Assembly (NCBI GenBank): GCA_018136815.1
Contig: CM030943.1
Location: forward strand, 983,975-1,047,974
Source: Isochrysis galbana
Taxonomy: Eukaryota; Haptophyta; Isochrysidales; Isochrysidaceae
Direction of reading: 5' to 3'
Length of the DNA: 64,000 nt
The translations under genes were made by a program, and so were the position numbers. The notes under the pieces were generated by a model. That model was not told the DNA's origin, did not search any database, and saw only the letters and a list, made by a program, of their open reading frames with translations. Below are positions 1 through 10,014 of this stretch, one piece after another; the first letter of the stretch is position 1; every line of letters begins with the position of its first letter.

Positions 1-2
1 GC

Positions 3-173
3 GCCGAAGCCCGGGTCGCCGAACGGGTGAAGCAGGAGTTGCGACGCAAGAACAGCCAGCGGCAGCCAAAGGGAGGCTCGCGTAACCAAGGGAAGAACCG
101 GGAGCAACGCAAATTGGCCGCTAGTGTGAAGCGCGAGGTTAGCGGCACGGGCGGTTGGTGAATCCCCGCGGGT
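3..173 (+). CDS. C-terminal end of a basic protein, cut by the window edge
   Basis: An open frame enters from the left edge and stops at a TGA at 171-173, giving about 56 residues rich in Lys, Arg and Gln (it includes RKLAASVKREV). No start codon lies inside the window. Such tails are common in nucleic-acid-binding proteins and in transposon ORFs, so no function is assigned. It could be a chance open frame in GC-rich DNA. Confidence 0.3.
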
Positions 174-990
174 GCCGGCCATAGAGGTGCGGGCGGACGA
201 TCGGGTAACAGCAGGATGTGTGTGGCGATATGATGCTCCGTCAGCTAATACTCGCTCCCATAGTGGCGCCGTACACTGTCCGATACCGATTTGTGTCCGA
301 TACCGTTCTTGTGTTCAGAGCGCCTAGAGGTATGTTGGCTTTCGCTATGGGTGGAGGCTTCAGGGTGCCCATCTGTTCGAGCGCGATGCCGTGTGCTGAC
401 GTAGCTATCTAGCGTGCATTCTCGTAATGGCCCTATCTCGCGCTGGCTTGCGTCATCGCACGAATGTGTGCAAGGCTGCGCGCCCTTCCTAATCACTTTG
501 CCTATTTCTCTTTGACTTTTGCTTTGCCATTGCTGTCGTAGATGCGCTCATGCGCTTTATTCAATGGAGGTGACGCAAACGCTAATAGCGGGTAGATGTT
601 TTAGGGCGGTCAAACAGGGGCTTTTTAACTACTAGTAAGGGTTGGGCTGCATGCTGCATTTTGCATTTTTTGACAGTGGCGCGATGCTGATGCTGACGAA
701 TTGGGATGGCCCATAGGGCCTGAGCGGCAATGAGGAGGGAAGCCAAAGCCGGCGGCAGGCGCGGCGGAGGAGACGCTGGCGGAGAGCGCCCCATGGCTCT
801 GGACCGTTTGTCCCTGTCCACTCTCTTCTTCATCTCGCGGAGGAGATCAGATGACAAATGTTTTCGGGGGAGCGGAGCAGCGGCGGGGGTGTTCGTCTTT
901 CAGCAGTCTCTTCTTCCATGCCCCGTCCGCCTGCCTGTGCCACTGATGTCCAAATCTAAGTATCGTCGTCCGTTTTGATATGTTGAAAGA
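174..990. other. Non-coding stretch with one family T terminus
   Basis: No convincing gene. At 604 a GGGCGGTCAAACA end preceded by TA marks a fragment of the family T DNA element described at 54640-55836; only about 100 bases resemble it. The rest is unremarkable. Confidence 0.5.
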
Positions 991-1238
991 GCGGAGCAGG
1001 GGAGGACAGGGGAAGAGGCAACCAGCATTATTAATTTTTAACAAATTTTTATGGGTCGCGGCGCGAGGCGAGAAGCGCTCAATCACCATCACCCACCGCA
1101 TGGAAAATGAAAGAGCGGAGCAGGGGAGGACAGGGGAAGAGGCAACCAGCATTATTAATTTTTAACAAATTTTTATGGGTCGCGGCGCGAGGCGAGAAGC
1201 GCTCAATCACCATCACCCACCGCATGGAAAAGCGTTCA
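991..1238. repeat. Tandem duplication, period 124 bp
   Basis: A block beginning GCGGAGCAGGGGAGGACAGG at 991 recurs almost unchanged at 1115, running through a poly-T/A segment and the start of the minisatellite that follows. Two head-to-tail copies are present. The near identity suggests a recent duplication. Confidence 0.8.
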
Positions 1239-1425
1239 ATCACCATCAGCCTACACGTGGAACTCGTTCAATCGCCATCACCCCCACCGCATGGAAAAGC
1301 GTTCAATCACCATCAGCCTACACGTGGAACGCGTTCGATCGCCATCACCCCCACCGCATGGAAAAGCGTTCAATCACCATCAGCCTACACATGGAAAAGC
1401 GTTCAATCGCGGAAGATCGTGGGGA
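1195..1425 (+). repeat. 65-bp minisatellite, first locus
   Basis: Alternating half-units, one with CTCAATCACCATCACCCACC and one with TTCAATCACCATCAGCCTAC, repeat about four times. It is the same satellite as at 18233-18612, and in reverse as at 13299-13455. Open frames across it in several phases are an artefact of the repeat. Confidence 0.8.
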
Positions 1426-1506
1426 TCATGAGGGTAGCTATCCAACCCACACGTCATTTTTTCTCCCACTGTAATCACACCAACGTTAGTAACATACAAA
1501 AACGCT

Positions 1507-1725
1507 ATGCGGGCGGCCCCTCACGTCCAACTGTCGCGAAAGTTACTTGACGCCCTTGCGAAGCGGCAAGACGCTCTCGAAGAGAATTTGAAGGTTCAAA
1601 CTCATATGACAAATCAATTGTCACACCGCATAAATACACTAGCTAACGTCACACTGAGGTTGGTCCATCCGATGCCTCACAACTATAATGAGCGTATGTT
1701 ACTCCGTCAGCTGTCAGGTCGTTAG
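1507..1725 (+). CDS. Small AT-rich ORF, unrecognised
   Basis: A 72-residue frame, predicted helical, with heptad-like leucines (LLDALAKRQDALEENL). The DNA is clearly more AT-rich than its surroundings. Its middle (about 1620-1670) is repeated in reverse at 19375-19450, so it belongs to a dispersed element rather than a single-copy gene. No family recognised. Confidence 0.3.
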   Translation: MRAAPHVQLSRKLLDALAKRQDALEENLKVQTHMTNQLSHRINTLANVTLRLVHPMPHNYNERMLLRQLSGR

Positions 1726-1918
1726 TTCAGAATTGCCTAGATAGTATTGAAGAAGAAAGGTTGAAGTACCAGTATATCTTAACGTTATGTACGAAAACGC
1801 TACGCGGACACACTACCACTCTAAAAGCGCACTTTCCCCCAGCCACCCGCAGCACTTTTGCCCACCTTGAGCCAAAATGCACACCCAGTAAGAAGTCACC
1901 ACGGCCGCGATCGCTCCG

Positions 1919-1966
1919 GAGATCCATCATTTTCTACTGTGAGACGTTTTCGCACAGACCCTAAGA
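1919..1966 (+). repeat. Block ending GACGTTTTCGCACAGACCC, copy 1
   Basis: About 47 bases (AGATCCAT... through GACGTTTTCGCACAGACCC, then a CTAAGA-like end) recur with few changes at 19989-20036. Both copies border AT-rich islands carrying small ORFs, so this may be the edge of one mobile element family. Confidence 0.6.
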
Positions 1967-2389
1967 GGCGAAGCACCGGTTGCTTGGATGGTAACTTGAC
2001 TCAACTTGATACTTGATTTGTGTGACCCCCACATGTGGTCTTACTTGATTCACTCAGGCGAGAAGCGCTCAATCACCATCACCCCCTCCTTCACTTCCTC
2101 CTCCCTCGCCACCCCCTCCTTCACTCCCTCCTCCTTCACTTCCTCCTCCCTCGCCACCCCCTCCTTGACTCCCTCGGAATCACTAGCGTCTATGAGGGTG
2201 TTGTCAGGCAGATCACCATGCTTCCGTTGTCACCTGAGGCGTGATCGATCTCACGCTAGTCGGGGAGTGGCTGGTGTCATTGTTACGAGCTCATTTTGCA
2301 GCACCTGTATATGTACCTCAACTTGTCCTGGGTGCTGCTTCGTCGTGGACATACACTAATCAGTGCTCTTTGGTGTGAGACGTGGATCG

Positions 2390-2555
2390 TGATTTCAAAG
2401 AGATATCGACCCTGCCCCAAATCGAGTGAATGGAGTCAGACCACGTGTGTGTTTCAACATGTGAAGTGTCAAGTTGAGTCAAGTAACATCCAGGTGACAA
2501 CGAAAGGTGTTAGCAGGGATGGGGATAATGGAACGCTTTTGGTCTCGGCAAAGGA
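2390..2555 (+). repeat. Dispersed repeat, inverted partner at 19195-19330
   Basis: The segment from the ATATCGACCCTGCCCC area through GGGGATAATGGAACGC matches 19195-19330 in reverse orientation, including the parts with CACGTG, CAACATGTGAAG and GTGACAACGAAAGGTG. No coding capacity; ends not defined. A short piece also appears near 19480. Confidence 0.65.
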
Positions 2556-2954
2556 ACGGGACTAGCGCTCACTCAAGACAGGACACCCTGCCGCGGCAAG
2601 CGCAAGCACCCTTCCCCCCTTATGCCACCCAGCTCTTCACTAGCTTTCTACCTGCGCTAGCCAGAGCGCCCCTCCCTCCACACTCAGACAGCCCCCTACG
2701 CCAGGATCCTGTTTTGGTCTCGCAGGCAAGGGGGCCTAATGGGAGGGAGAGGAGCAACTCCTCAGAGAGGAGCTGTGGGGAAGGAGATGTCTGAGTGGGG
2801 GCGCTATACCCTTGCGCTAGGCATGGGCAGCGACGCCGCCTCAAGACATGTCCTCCCTCTTGTCTTGAGTCGAAATTATTGGTGCTTGAAACAGAGGACG
2901 AACCAAAAAAGGTAGGAAACCCCAACAACGCACTTCCCCCCCCCGCTCTCTCAG

Positions 2955-3315
2955 GGAAGCGGGCTTGCGGTGGCCGCCGCCGGCGTCGCGCTCGCCGTCG
3001 CGTCGGTGCCCCGAGGGTGCCACTTCTCGCACCCCCATCACACGCTCGGGATCGTCGCCTTCGCCCTCGCCCTGCTGCAGCCGCTCAACGCGCTCGTGCG
3101 CGGCACGCCCGGCGCCCGCCGCCCGCACCACACGCCGCGCCGTGTGGCGGGTCGCGCACAAGGGGACGAGCTACGCCGTGCTCGGCGTGGGCGTCTACCA
3201 GGCCCTCTCGGGGCGCGCCCTCATGCCGAGCCAAGGCGACGCCGTTCTCGTCGCGTACGTGGTGCTCCTGGGCCTCTCCTTCGGGGTGCTCGCGGGGGGG
3301 CTCATGGTAGGGTGA
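2955..3315 (+). pseudogene. Cytochrome b561-type membrane domain, single exon remnant
   Basis: After an acceptor-like CTCTCAG at 2954 the frame reads a cytochrome b561-like segment: a hydrophobic helix, FSHPHHTLGIVAFALALLQP with a candidate haem His, then WRVAHKGTSYAVLGVG with a second His in a helix, and a final hydrophobic helix (VLLGLSFGVLAGG). The two halves lie in different frames, offset by one base near 3140. The exon ends at a possible donor or a TGA at 3313-3315. No further exons of such a gene were found nearby. It is either a broken captured exon or a real exon with a one-base assembly error. The family moves electrons across membranes with ascorbate or ferric reduction; the assignment rests on pattern only. 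Confidence 0.45.
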
Positions 3316-4488
3316 GAGTCCCCACGGGAGGGGAAGAAACCCTGAGGGAAAGGAGACCAAATGAAGGCAAGCCGCCTATTGACGGGATGAGGTCGCGATG
3401 CGGGGAGGGGGCATCGGAACGTGACGGCGGAGAGGAGGTCACGCAGGGAGACCTAGTGGCGGGGGGCGGGGGAAAATGTACAAGGTCCATATGGGGGTAG
3501 TTGCCGAAAAAACAACCAAACTTGAGGTTGCACCCTCTAACCCCCTTTACCCGCAACAGCCCCCCTTCCTTGTTTCTTACCCACCCCGCCCTGTTTACTC
3601 CCTTGTGTGTTCCCGCGCCTCTCTCCCGTATTTTTCCCACCACCCCTTCCGTCCCGATGTCCGACGCATGTGACCTGTGACCCCCACCCACCACCCACTA
3701 CCCAGTCCCGTGATGCTCCCATGTGCCGCTCCCCTCCGTGTGCCGAACCATGGGCGGCCCGCCAGGGGCAGCCCCGCCCCCTGTTCATACACGTACCACG
3801 CACCCGACGTCTCCTCGTCCCTCCCCACCCCCTCTGTTGTTCATACAATGCCTACTTGTGATCCACAACTCCGTCCACCACCACGTGACACCACCACGAG
3901 CCACGAGCCAAGAGCTACCAACATGGCTCGTCAGGCATGGAGGGATTCCGGGACTGAAAAGTTGTCTGCAATTAGCTAGTGGGGTTGGCCAGGATTTGAC
4001 ATCATTTCTTATGATTATTATACTAATTCAAGGCACCAGTCCGCTTGCGTGCTTGTGAGAACGGTTGCTGGCGCCCGCAAAACACCGTCCTACTCCATCT
4101 TCTATCCTCCATCCCTCACCCTCCGTCCTTTGTGCTAAACGATTTGTAAATGGCTGGCGGTACCTCTTGACCTATCTGACTATTTCATCCCATGGCTCGA
4201 GTAGAACATCGCTTGCATCCTTGCTTGAAGTCATAGACGACAGGCGCACCAAGATTGTTGTCCGAGATCACGCGATTGAGACCATCAAGGAGCTCCCAGT
4301 CGCGGCACTCGATCGGCGGCTCACTAGTGGGGCCTTTGAGATAACTACGAGGCAAGGAAGAACGCGACCCTGCTCACAGACGTGACTTATGAGTGCATTG
4401 CGCCATGCAACTCATGTGGCCCCTTCCACCCCCGCCCCACACACATACGTGCGATACCATCATCAGGTGAGTTCCATCCCAGAGAGCT
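3316..4488. other. Intergenic, mostly featureless
   Basis: No supportable gene. At about 3495-3545 a block (GAAAAAACAACC then ACTTGAGGTTGCACCCTCT) matches 25443-25495. C-rich low-complexity sequence fills 3550-3900. Confidence 0.5.
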
Positions 4489-5783
4489 TCACTTTCCATA
4501 AGTTTGCAATGTCCTAACTCTGCTAGAGCGTCCGAAGCTGCGAACCAGACTCACCTGAAGGCATTCTCAAAATCCAATGGCCCTGCCGCGATTGGCGACG
4601 CAAAATGCGCCGTCAAGATGCGGTCAAAGCTGCCCATTTGCCGGATAGAGGCGACCCATTCCCGAACCTCGGTCGGAGCTCGCGCATCGGCGAAGGCGCG
4701 CAGGATGGGCGCACGCACCAGTCGGCCTTGCACCGCCGCATAGCCGGGCCAGCGATCTGGCGAGTCCACGGGCAAGTCGAGAGCTTCGCGCAGCGGTAGA
4801 AAGACGGCCTGCAGGACTGTCTTTGGCCAGAAGTAGGGCTCTGCCAGGGTGGCAGCGTCAAAATATGAGCTGAATATAGGCGGTGGCGAGTCAGGTACGT
4901 AGACAACTGAATCTGTGGTGATGAGGGTATTTGACGCCTTATGCAGGAAGGCTGTCTCAGAAACGGGACCCGCATTCTGGGGAAGATCGACGTACAAGGT
5001 GCGGAAGTCGAACTCGTCGGCCCATGGTGGCATGGGCGAGTCATGGGTTGGCGCACCCACAGGGAAGACGCCATCAACACGGTATCCCATCCGCGCCGAC
5101 TCGACGTCGAGGCCGCATTTACCAAACGGGCCATACTACGACAGGAAAGCGGATGGGTTGTGTCGCTGAGGAAGGCAGTCTCGCTGTCGCACTCGCGGAC
5201 AAGACACTTCGAGTATGCCTATCTGCAGGGCTAGCATGTGGCTGCGCAGCAATGGCGGTGCCTGTACCTGACCCGGCGAGACCCAGACGGAGGCCTTGGG
5301 GTATCGCTTGACAAAGGGGGCCATGGGAGCCTTATGTTCCAGCGCCGAGCACGGGAGGACGACGTGTTTCACCGGCCCAAGCTCGTCGAGGAGGCGGCAG
5401 TACTCTCCCGTCGGATACTGCGGTCCGTCGACCCACAGGCCTCCATCCTTCATGCGGACGACGATGGTGCGGATGGTAGCCGAAACATTGGCAAAGGTAA
5501 GCAGTTGCTCGAGCGCCCAAGCCTCCCGCCCTAACTCGTACCGGTACGTCGCACGCGCCGAGAGCGGTGGGGTGAGTGGTGGGAAGAAGGAGCGGCCGGC
5601 AGCGGGAGCAGTGGCTGCCCGCTCTGGCTCGTAGCCGTCGAGCGCGGGCGTGGCGTAGGCGGGGTGGACGGCGCCGAAGGATCCCGAGAGCGCGAGGACC
5701 GCCTGGCCCATCGCCTGCCGCCTTCCCAGCGGCCTGGGCTCGAGGAGAGCGGAGAGGCTGAGAAGACAGGTGAGCGACTCCAT
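4489..5783 (-). CDS. DUF4336 protein (beta-lactamase-fold), probably plastid-targeted
   Basis: The protein resembles the DUF4336 family of plants and algae, distant relatives of metallo-beta-lactamases with unknown reaction. Exon 1 (5783-5268) gives a leader and the core VVLPCSALEHKAPMAPFVKRYP and WVSPGQ; exon 2 (5135-4555) continues YGPFGKCGLD, PPWADEFDFRTLYVD and FLHKASNTLITTDSVVYV. The intron is GTACAG to TCGTAG and joins SPGQ to YGPFG as in the family. Exon 2 ends at TTCAG|GTGAGT; the short last exon ending at 4489 is uncertain. The start at 5783 was preferred because it gives MESLTCLLSL followed by GRRQ, a hydrophobic run and AYA, like an ER signal plus a twin-arginine thylakoid signal. 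An in-frame ATG at 5933 would add 50 residues. Lumenal location is inference. Confidence 0.75.
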
Positions 5784-6600
5784 CGGACTCCCGAGAGAGA
5801 GGAGAGGAGAGGAGAGAGCTCCCGCGCGCCTCGCGAACATCTCACCCGTAGCAACGGCCCGCTCTCTCCCCTCTTCACGAGGCTTCTTCACGTATCTCGA
5901 GGTCGTCGATTCTTCATCAACCTTCCTCTCCACCCCCTCTCACACCTTCCTCCACGGCGACGAAATGAAGAGAAATTGATCGGTGGCACGGCCTTTTTAC
6001 TTCTAGTAGTGATCGTGATTCTTGATTCTTAGCGAGTAGTGGGATCTTTCTTACTCGTATATCAGCGTAGAGTATATAATTAAAATTTAGAGAGTCTGTG
6101 ACTGGCTGTGTAAGATTGGGGGGCGTTGAGTGAAAGATGGCCTCTTATGGACAGAGGTAGGGCGGTCAAACAGCTATTTTAACTTCTAAGGGTGAAAATT
6201 GACCAAGTCAAGATTGAGGATTCATTACGAGATTTTTGGTTTTTGGACATGCTGGATATGGTGACCGGATAGGTGTAACTGAAATAAACATCTGAAGATT
6301 CTGGGCTACACACCTACTACATAAGGGTACCCCCCTATCCGCTCTGACAACGCCCTTCAGTTCCCATCCCTCCACCTCTTCCCCTTCCCCCCGTCATTCC
6401 TTTGTCTTTGGTATCCGGGGTTCGGCCCAGGTGCGCTACCATGCTACCATGGGCCTGGTTCGGAGTGCGGGTTCCGGGCAGGCCTTGTATTTGGTCGGCT
6501 AGCGGTGCCCGGGTTGTTTGCGTCTCCGGTGTGCGCGTCGGTTCGGATAGGTGTAACTAGCACATATCCGGTGCCCTTTCTTTGCCCTTTATTGGGCAAC
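5784..6600. other. Promoter side of the DUF4336 gene, then family T terminus
   Basis: A purine-rich tract near 5800 lies upstream of the gene. At 6160 a GGGCGGTCAAACA end preceded by TA starts a family T fragment; its interior echoes (CACATATCCGG with a GTGCCC run) reach about 6590, where the ORF1-like element begins. No gene seen. Confidence 0.55.
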
Positions 6601-7979
6601 TATCGTCAAAACGATAGGGTCATGGAGCGCGCGCCGCCGCCCGCTCTCGCTGCCGCTGCCCTCGCCATGATGGACGAAGGGCTCACTGACACGCCGCTGT
6701 CGCCGAAGCGACCGCGTCAAGACGACCCTCCCAGCCAGGTGGGCACAGGAGCCAACCTGCCAAGCCCGCGAACCCCCGCGAACGACACGAACAAAGCCGC
6801 CATGCTGGCAGCAGCCAGCATGCAGCACACCTCATGCACAACACACAGCCACACCAGCCACACCACACCAGTGGGACACCTCCAAAGGGAAGGCCTCCGG
6901 GCCGGGACCCTACACAGCCGCGGTACCGCCCTCGCGCTCCGGCGCGAGGGGCCGGCCCGGTACCATCTACAGCAGAGCCCCAAGGGGGGAATGCCGCATC
7001 AAAACAAAGAGCTGGACAAAGAGCAGACAGGACCCCCCAGCAAGGGGTGCGGGAGCAAAAGGGGAGGCAGACCAGGAGGGATGCTCTCCAAAGACGCCGA
7101 AGGCCAAACGGACGAGCGAGCCCCGGGCGCGTGGAAGTCGCAAGCGACGCAGGCCCAGGAGGCCCACCACAACAAACACCAACTTGGGAGAGAGCCTACA
7201 CAGAGCACAAGCCACACGGAACCCTCGGAAGGGGGCGACAACGCAGCTGGAACACCGGGCCACACGGACGCTAGAGAGACGAGGACACATGTGAGGCTAA
7301 CCCCACCCTCCGCCCCGGACACACAGGTGGCCCTCCTTGACGAAGACCTAGAGCCCGAGCCCGAGGAAGAGGCCGAATTCCCGGACTCCCACAAGATCAT
7401 CATCACCTTTACGGCGTACGAAAAAGGACACAAGGCCAAAGACGAAGAGGTGCTCGGCGCGATTGTAGCGCACCTCAACAAGTTGGAAGGCGTACGTAGA
7501 CCTCGAGCCCGAATTCCTATCCAAGAGCGCCTCCGGCCCTTGGGAGATTCTCGTCACGGCGGTTTGCGCCAACCAATTCCGCGAAGAATACAAAGATGTT
7601 GCGGACTTTCGCAAGGCGGGCATCTCCTGCCCGATCGCGGTCAAATACCAAACACTCGACGAAAAGTTCAAAGAAATCCCGCGGGCGTCCAACAAGGCAC
7701 TGGCCAGCGCGTTCAAAGACGCCTCAGCGCACCTAGTGGTGCGCAATTACAAATTCGAGCTGAAAAGCTTCATAACGATCAGCTCGCTCGCCAAAGCGGT
7801 CGAGAACCAAGGCTTCTTTCTTCTTCAAGGCAATCAAGAGCGCACCAAGATCCTCACCAAAGAAGGGGTTCTTGTAACGCAAGGTAAGAAAGAGGTCTAC
7901 CATCTGTATGTCGCCCCTAAACACGGAACGTTCGCCTCCTTCGACTTCCCGCGCAAGATCATGCTTACCGTCAACGGGC
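6601..7979 (+). mobile_element. ORF1-like retroelement protein region, copy A
   Basis: ATG at 6622 (MERAPPP) opens a 422-codon frame: a proline/serine/threonine-rich basic half with KRPR, an acidic patch (LEPEPEEEAEF), then HKIIITFTAYEKGHKAKDEE. Near 7490 the reading frame must shift for the conserved part to continue (EFLSKSASGPWEIL, SAHLVVRNYKFELKSF, GKKEVYHLYVAPKHGTF, FDFPRKIMLTVNG), so this copy has at least one break. It stops being similar at 7979, where a reversed family S copy begins. A TATC...GATA hairpin lies at 6601-6616. Other copies: 8990-9923 (-), 35108-35240, 43729-43930, 50392-50622. No reverse transcriptase is attached. I read it as ORF1 of a non-LTR retroelement because its 5' end is shared with the family S retroposon; this is inference. 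Confidence 0.6.
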
Positions 7980-8433
7980 CCTCCCCTCCCTCTTCCCTTT
8001 TCCTCCTCTCTTCCCTGCGGCGGGGGCCCATGGCGCGCGCCTGCGGCCCATCTTTTGGTCCCCAGGTGGCCTGCAGGGGCCTGGGAGCACAGCTCAGGGG
8101 GCAGCTGAGGCTGGGGCATGGCCCTGGCCCCTCCTGCCTCTCCCTCGCTGGCGCTCCGAGCCCCTGCGGGTCGACTGGAGCTGGCTAGGGGGTCCTGAAC
8201 AGGGGGGGCCAGGGGGAGGAGGGGCTGGTCAGAGGGATGGGCTGGCCACGACAGGCCAGGGCGGGCGAATCAGGCGTGCCTGTGGGGAGAGGGATGGGTC
8301 AGCATGGCAGTGTGCTCCTGGCAGGCCATCAGGCGTGCCAGGAGAGTGGGTGGTTCCTCCCCCATGGCAGGGGAGGAGTGGAGAGAGAGGGGGGCTCGTG
8401 CCCCCCCATGAGCGAACTAAGTTTAAACTTAGT
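7980..8433 (-). mobile_element. Family S retroposon, 3'-incomplete copy
   Basis: Read on the minus strand it starts CAACTAAGTTTAAAC at 8433, then the GC hairpin (GGGGGG, CACGAG, CCCCCC) and the CACTCCTCCCCTGCCATGG block, and fades at the ORF1-like copy A. The AT-rich 3' end and target duplication are missing. Confidence 0.7.
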
Positions 8434-8639
8434 TGCAGCGATGCGTAACAAGAAATAAACGCGCAAACAGGCGAGAAATCACTATCGCTATCGCGGAGAG
8501 CCGACGTTCGACGCGAGCGCGGGCGAGCGTCGGGCCGCTAATCGCCAAATCGACGCGTCCCCGGTGCAGCGTGCCTCGGCCGCCAGCCACAGCCACAGCC
8601 ATGCGCGCAGGCTGCCGCTTACGATGAAACGAGTCCCAT

Positions 8640-8990
8640 GGTGCAAGTGCGCCGAGCAGCTGGCAAACTCTGGATGCAGGACTGCAGAAGGCCATCCTCT
8701 CACGCATCACGGACCTCGTCACCGAGGATCAGCCAAGCGACCTGGTCGCCTGCCAGCAGAACGACATTGACAACAGGATCGAGGACGAGGGCAATGAGAA
8801 AAAGACGAAGAAGATGAAGATTAGCCGCAGGTGTTAGGCGTGTTCCGAAAAGTGGGGTACCGTGGGGGAAAAGTTGCTCTGCGCACGCGCCTCGCGCCTC
8901 CAACTCCATACTAACATAACATTCTAAGCGAAATCTATCACTATCACCTTGCCCTCTTTTCTCTTTTGACGGAACGCGACTTTCTACGCC
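8640..8990. repeat. Repeat shared with 62855-63075
   Basis: From GATCAGCCAAGCGAC (8727) through GAAAAAGACGAAGAAGATG to CTTTTGACGGAACGC (8975) the sequence matches 62855-63075 in the same orientation. The plus strand reads a short acidic-to-basic peptide ending EKKTKKMKISRRC and a stop, possibly the tail of an element ORF. The match ends sharply at GGAACGC, a likely insertion or recombination boundary. Confidence 0.6.
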
Positions 8991-9923
8991 CTCCAATTTG
9001 TTAATTAAGGTGTGCGACAATGGCGCCGAGGGTCTCCTCGTCCTTGGCCTTGTGGCCCTTCTCGTACTCCGTGAAGGTGATGATGATTTTTTGGGATTGG
9101 GAGATTTGGAATTCGGCCTCTTCCTCGGGCTCGGGCTCGAGGTCGTCGTCAAGCAGGGCCACCTGTGTGGCCGGGGTGGATGGTAGGGTTAGCTTCTTGT
9201 GCAGTCGTGTCTTCCTAGGGCCCATGGGGCTCATCGTGCCCGCGGCGCTGTCGCCCCCTTCCGAGGGTTTAGTGCGGCTAGTGCTTTGTGTTGGCCCATT
9301 TCCGTGTTGGTGTTCGTTGTTTTGGGCCTCTTGGGCCGGTGTTGTGTTTGTCGATCGCGCGCCCGAGGCGCGCCTGCCTGCCCGTCTCTCGGTGTCGTTG
9401 GAGCGAGTCTCTCCCGTGCCGTCTCCTTTGTTGCTCTTGACCCCCATACTGGGGGTCCAGTTCTGCTCAATGCCCATCGCACATTATTTTGCTGCGACAT
9501 TCCCCCTGGGGGTTCTGTCTGTGATGGTGCCGGGCCAGCCCCTCGTGCCGGGGCACGAGGGCGGTATCGCGGCTGTGTCGGGTCCAGGCCCGGAGGCCTT
9601 CCCTAGTGGAGCGTCCCTTTGGTGTGGTGTGGCAGGTGTGGCTGTGAGATGTGATGGGTGCATGCTGCTGCATGCTGGCTGTTGCCAGCATGCAAGCTGT
9701 GGGACCGCTGTTCTTGGTGATGCGCGGGCGAGGCCCGCTGGCTCCTGTGCCCACCTGGCTGGGGGGGCCATCCTGGCGCGGTCGCTTCGGGGGACAGCGG
9801 CGTGTCCAGCATTGCTTCGTCCATCGCGGCGAGGGCCGCGGCAGCGAGGGAGGGAGGCGGCGCGCGCTCCATGACCCTATCAGTTTACTGATAATTGGGG
9901 AGAACTACGTATAAACTTAGTTG
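8990..9923 (-). mobile_element. ORF1-like retroelement, copy B, 5' half only
   Basis: On the minus strand it starts CAACTAAGTTTATAC at 9923, has a hairpin (TATCAGTAAACTGATA, 9893-9878) and an ATG at 9872 (MERAPPPSLAAAALAAMDEA), and runs through the Pro/Thr-rich half to the acidic patch, YEKGHKAKDEETLGAIVAHLN and KLEG. The protein is split over frames, with at least two breaks. The C-terminal half seen in copy A is absent. Confidence 0.6.
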
Positions 9924-10014
9924 AAAGTGTGACTTCCCGATGCACCGATTTCTTTCTTAATCGTAAAGTGTGCCACATTGTCGCACTTGGAGAGATGTGA
10001 TGACATGATGGTGG

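Noticed and set aside
8720-9152. Minus-strand ORF joining KLEG to a hydrophobic stretch as one protein
   Set aside because: The part below 8990 matches a separate repeat whose better reading is on the plus strand (62855-63075), so the joined ORF crosses an element boundary.
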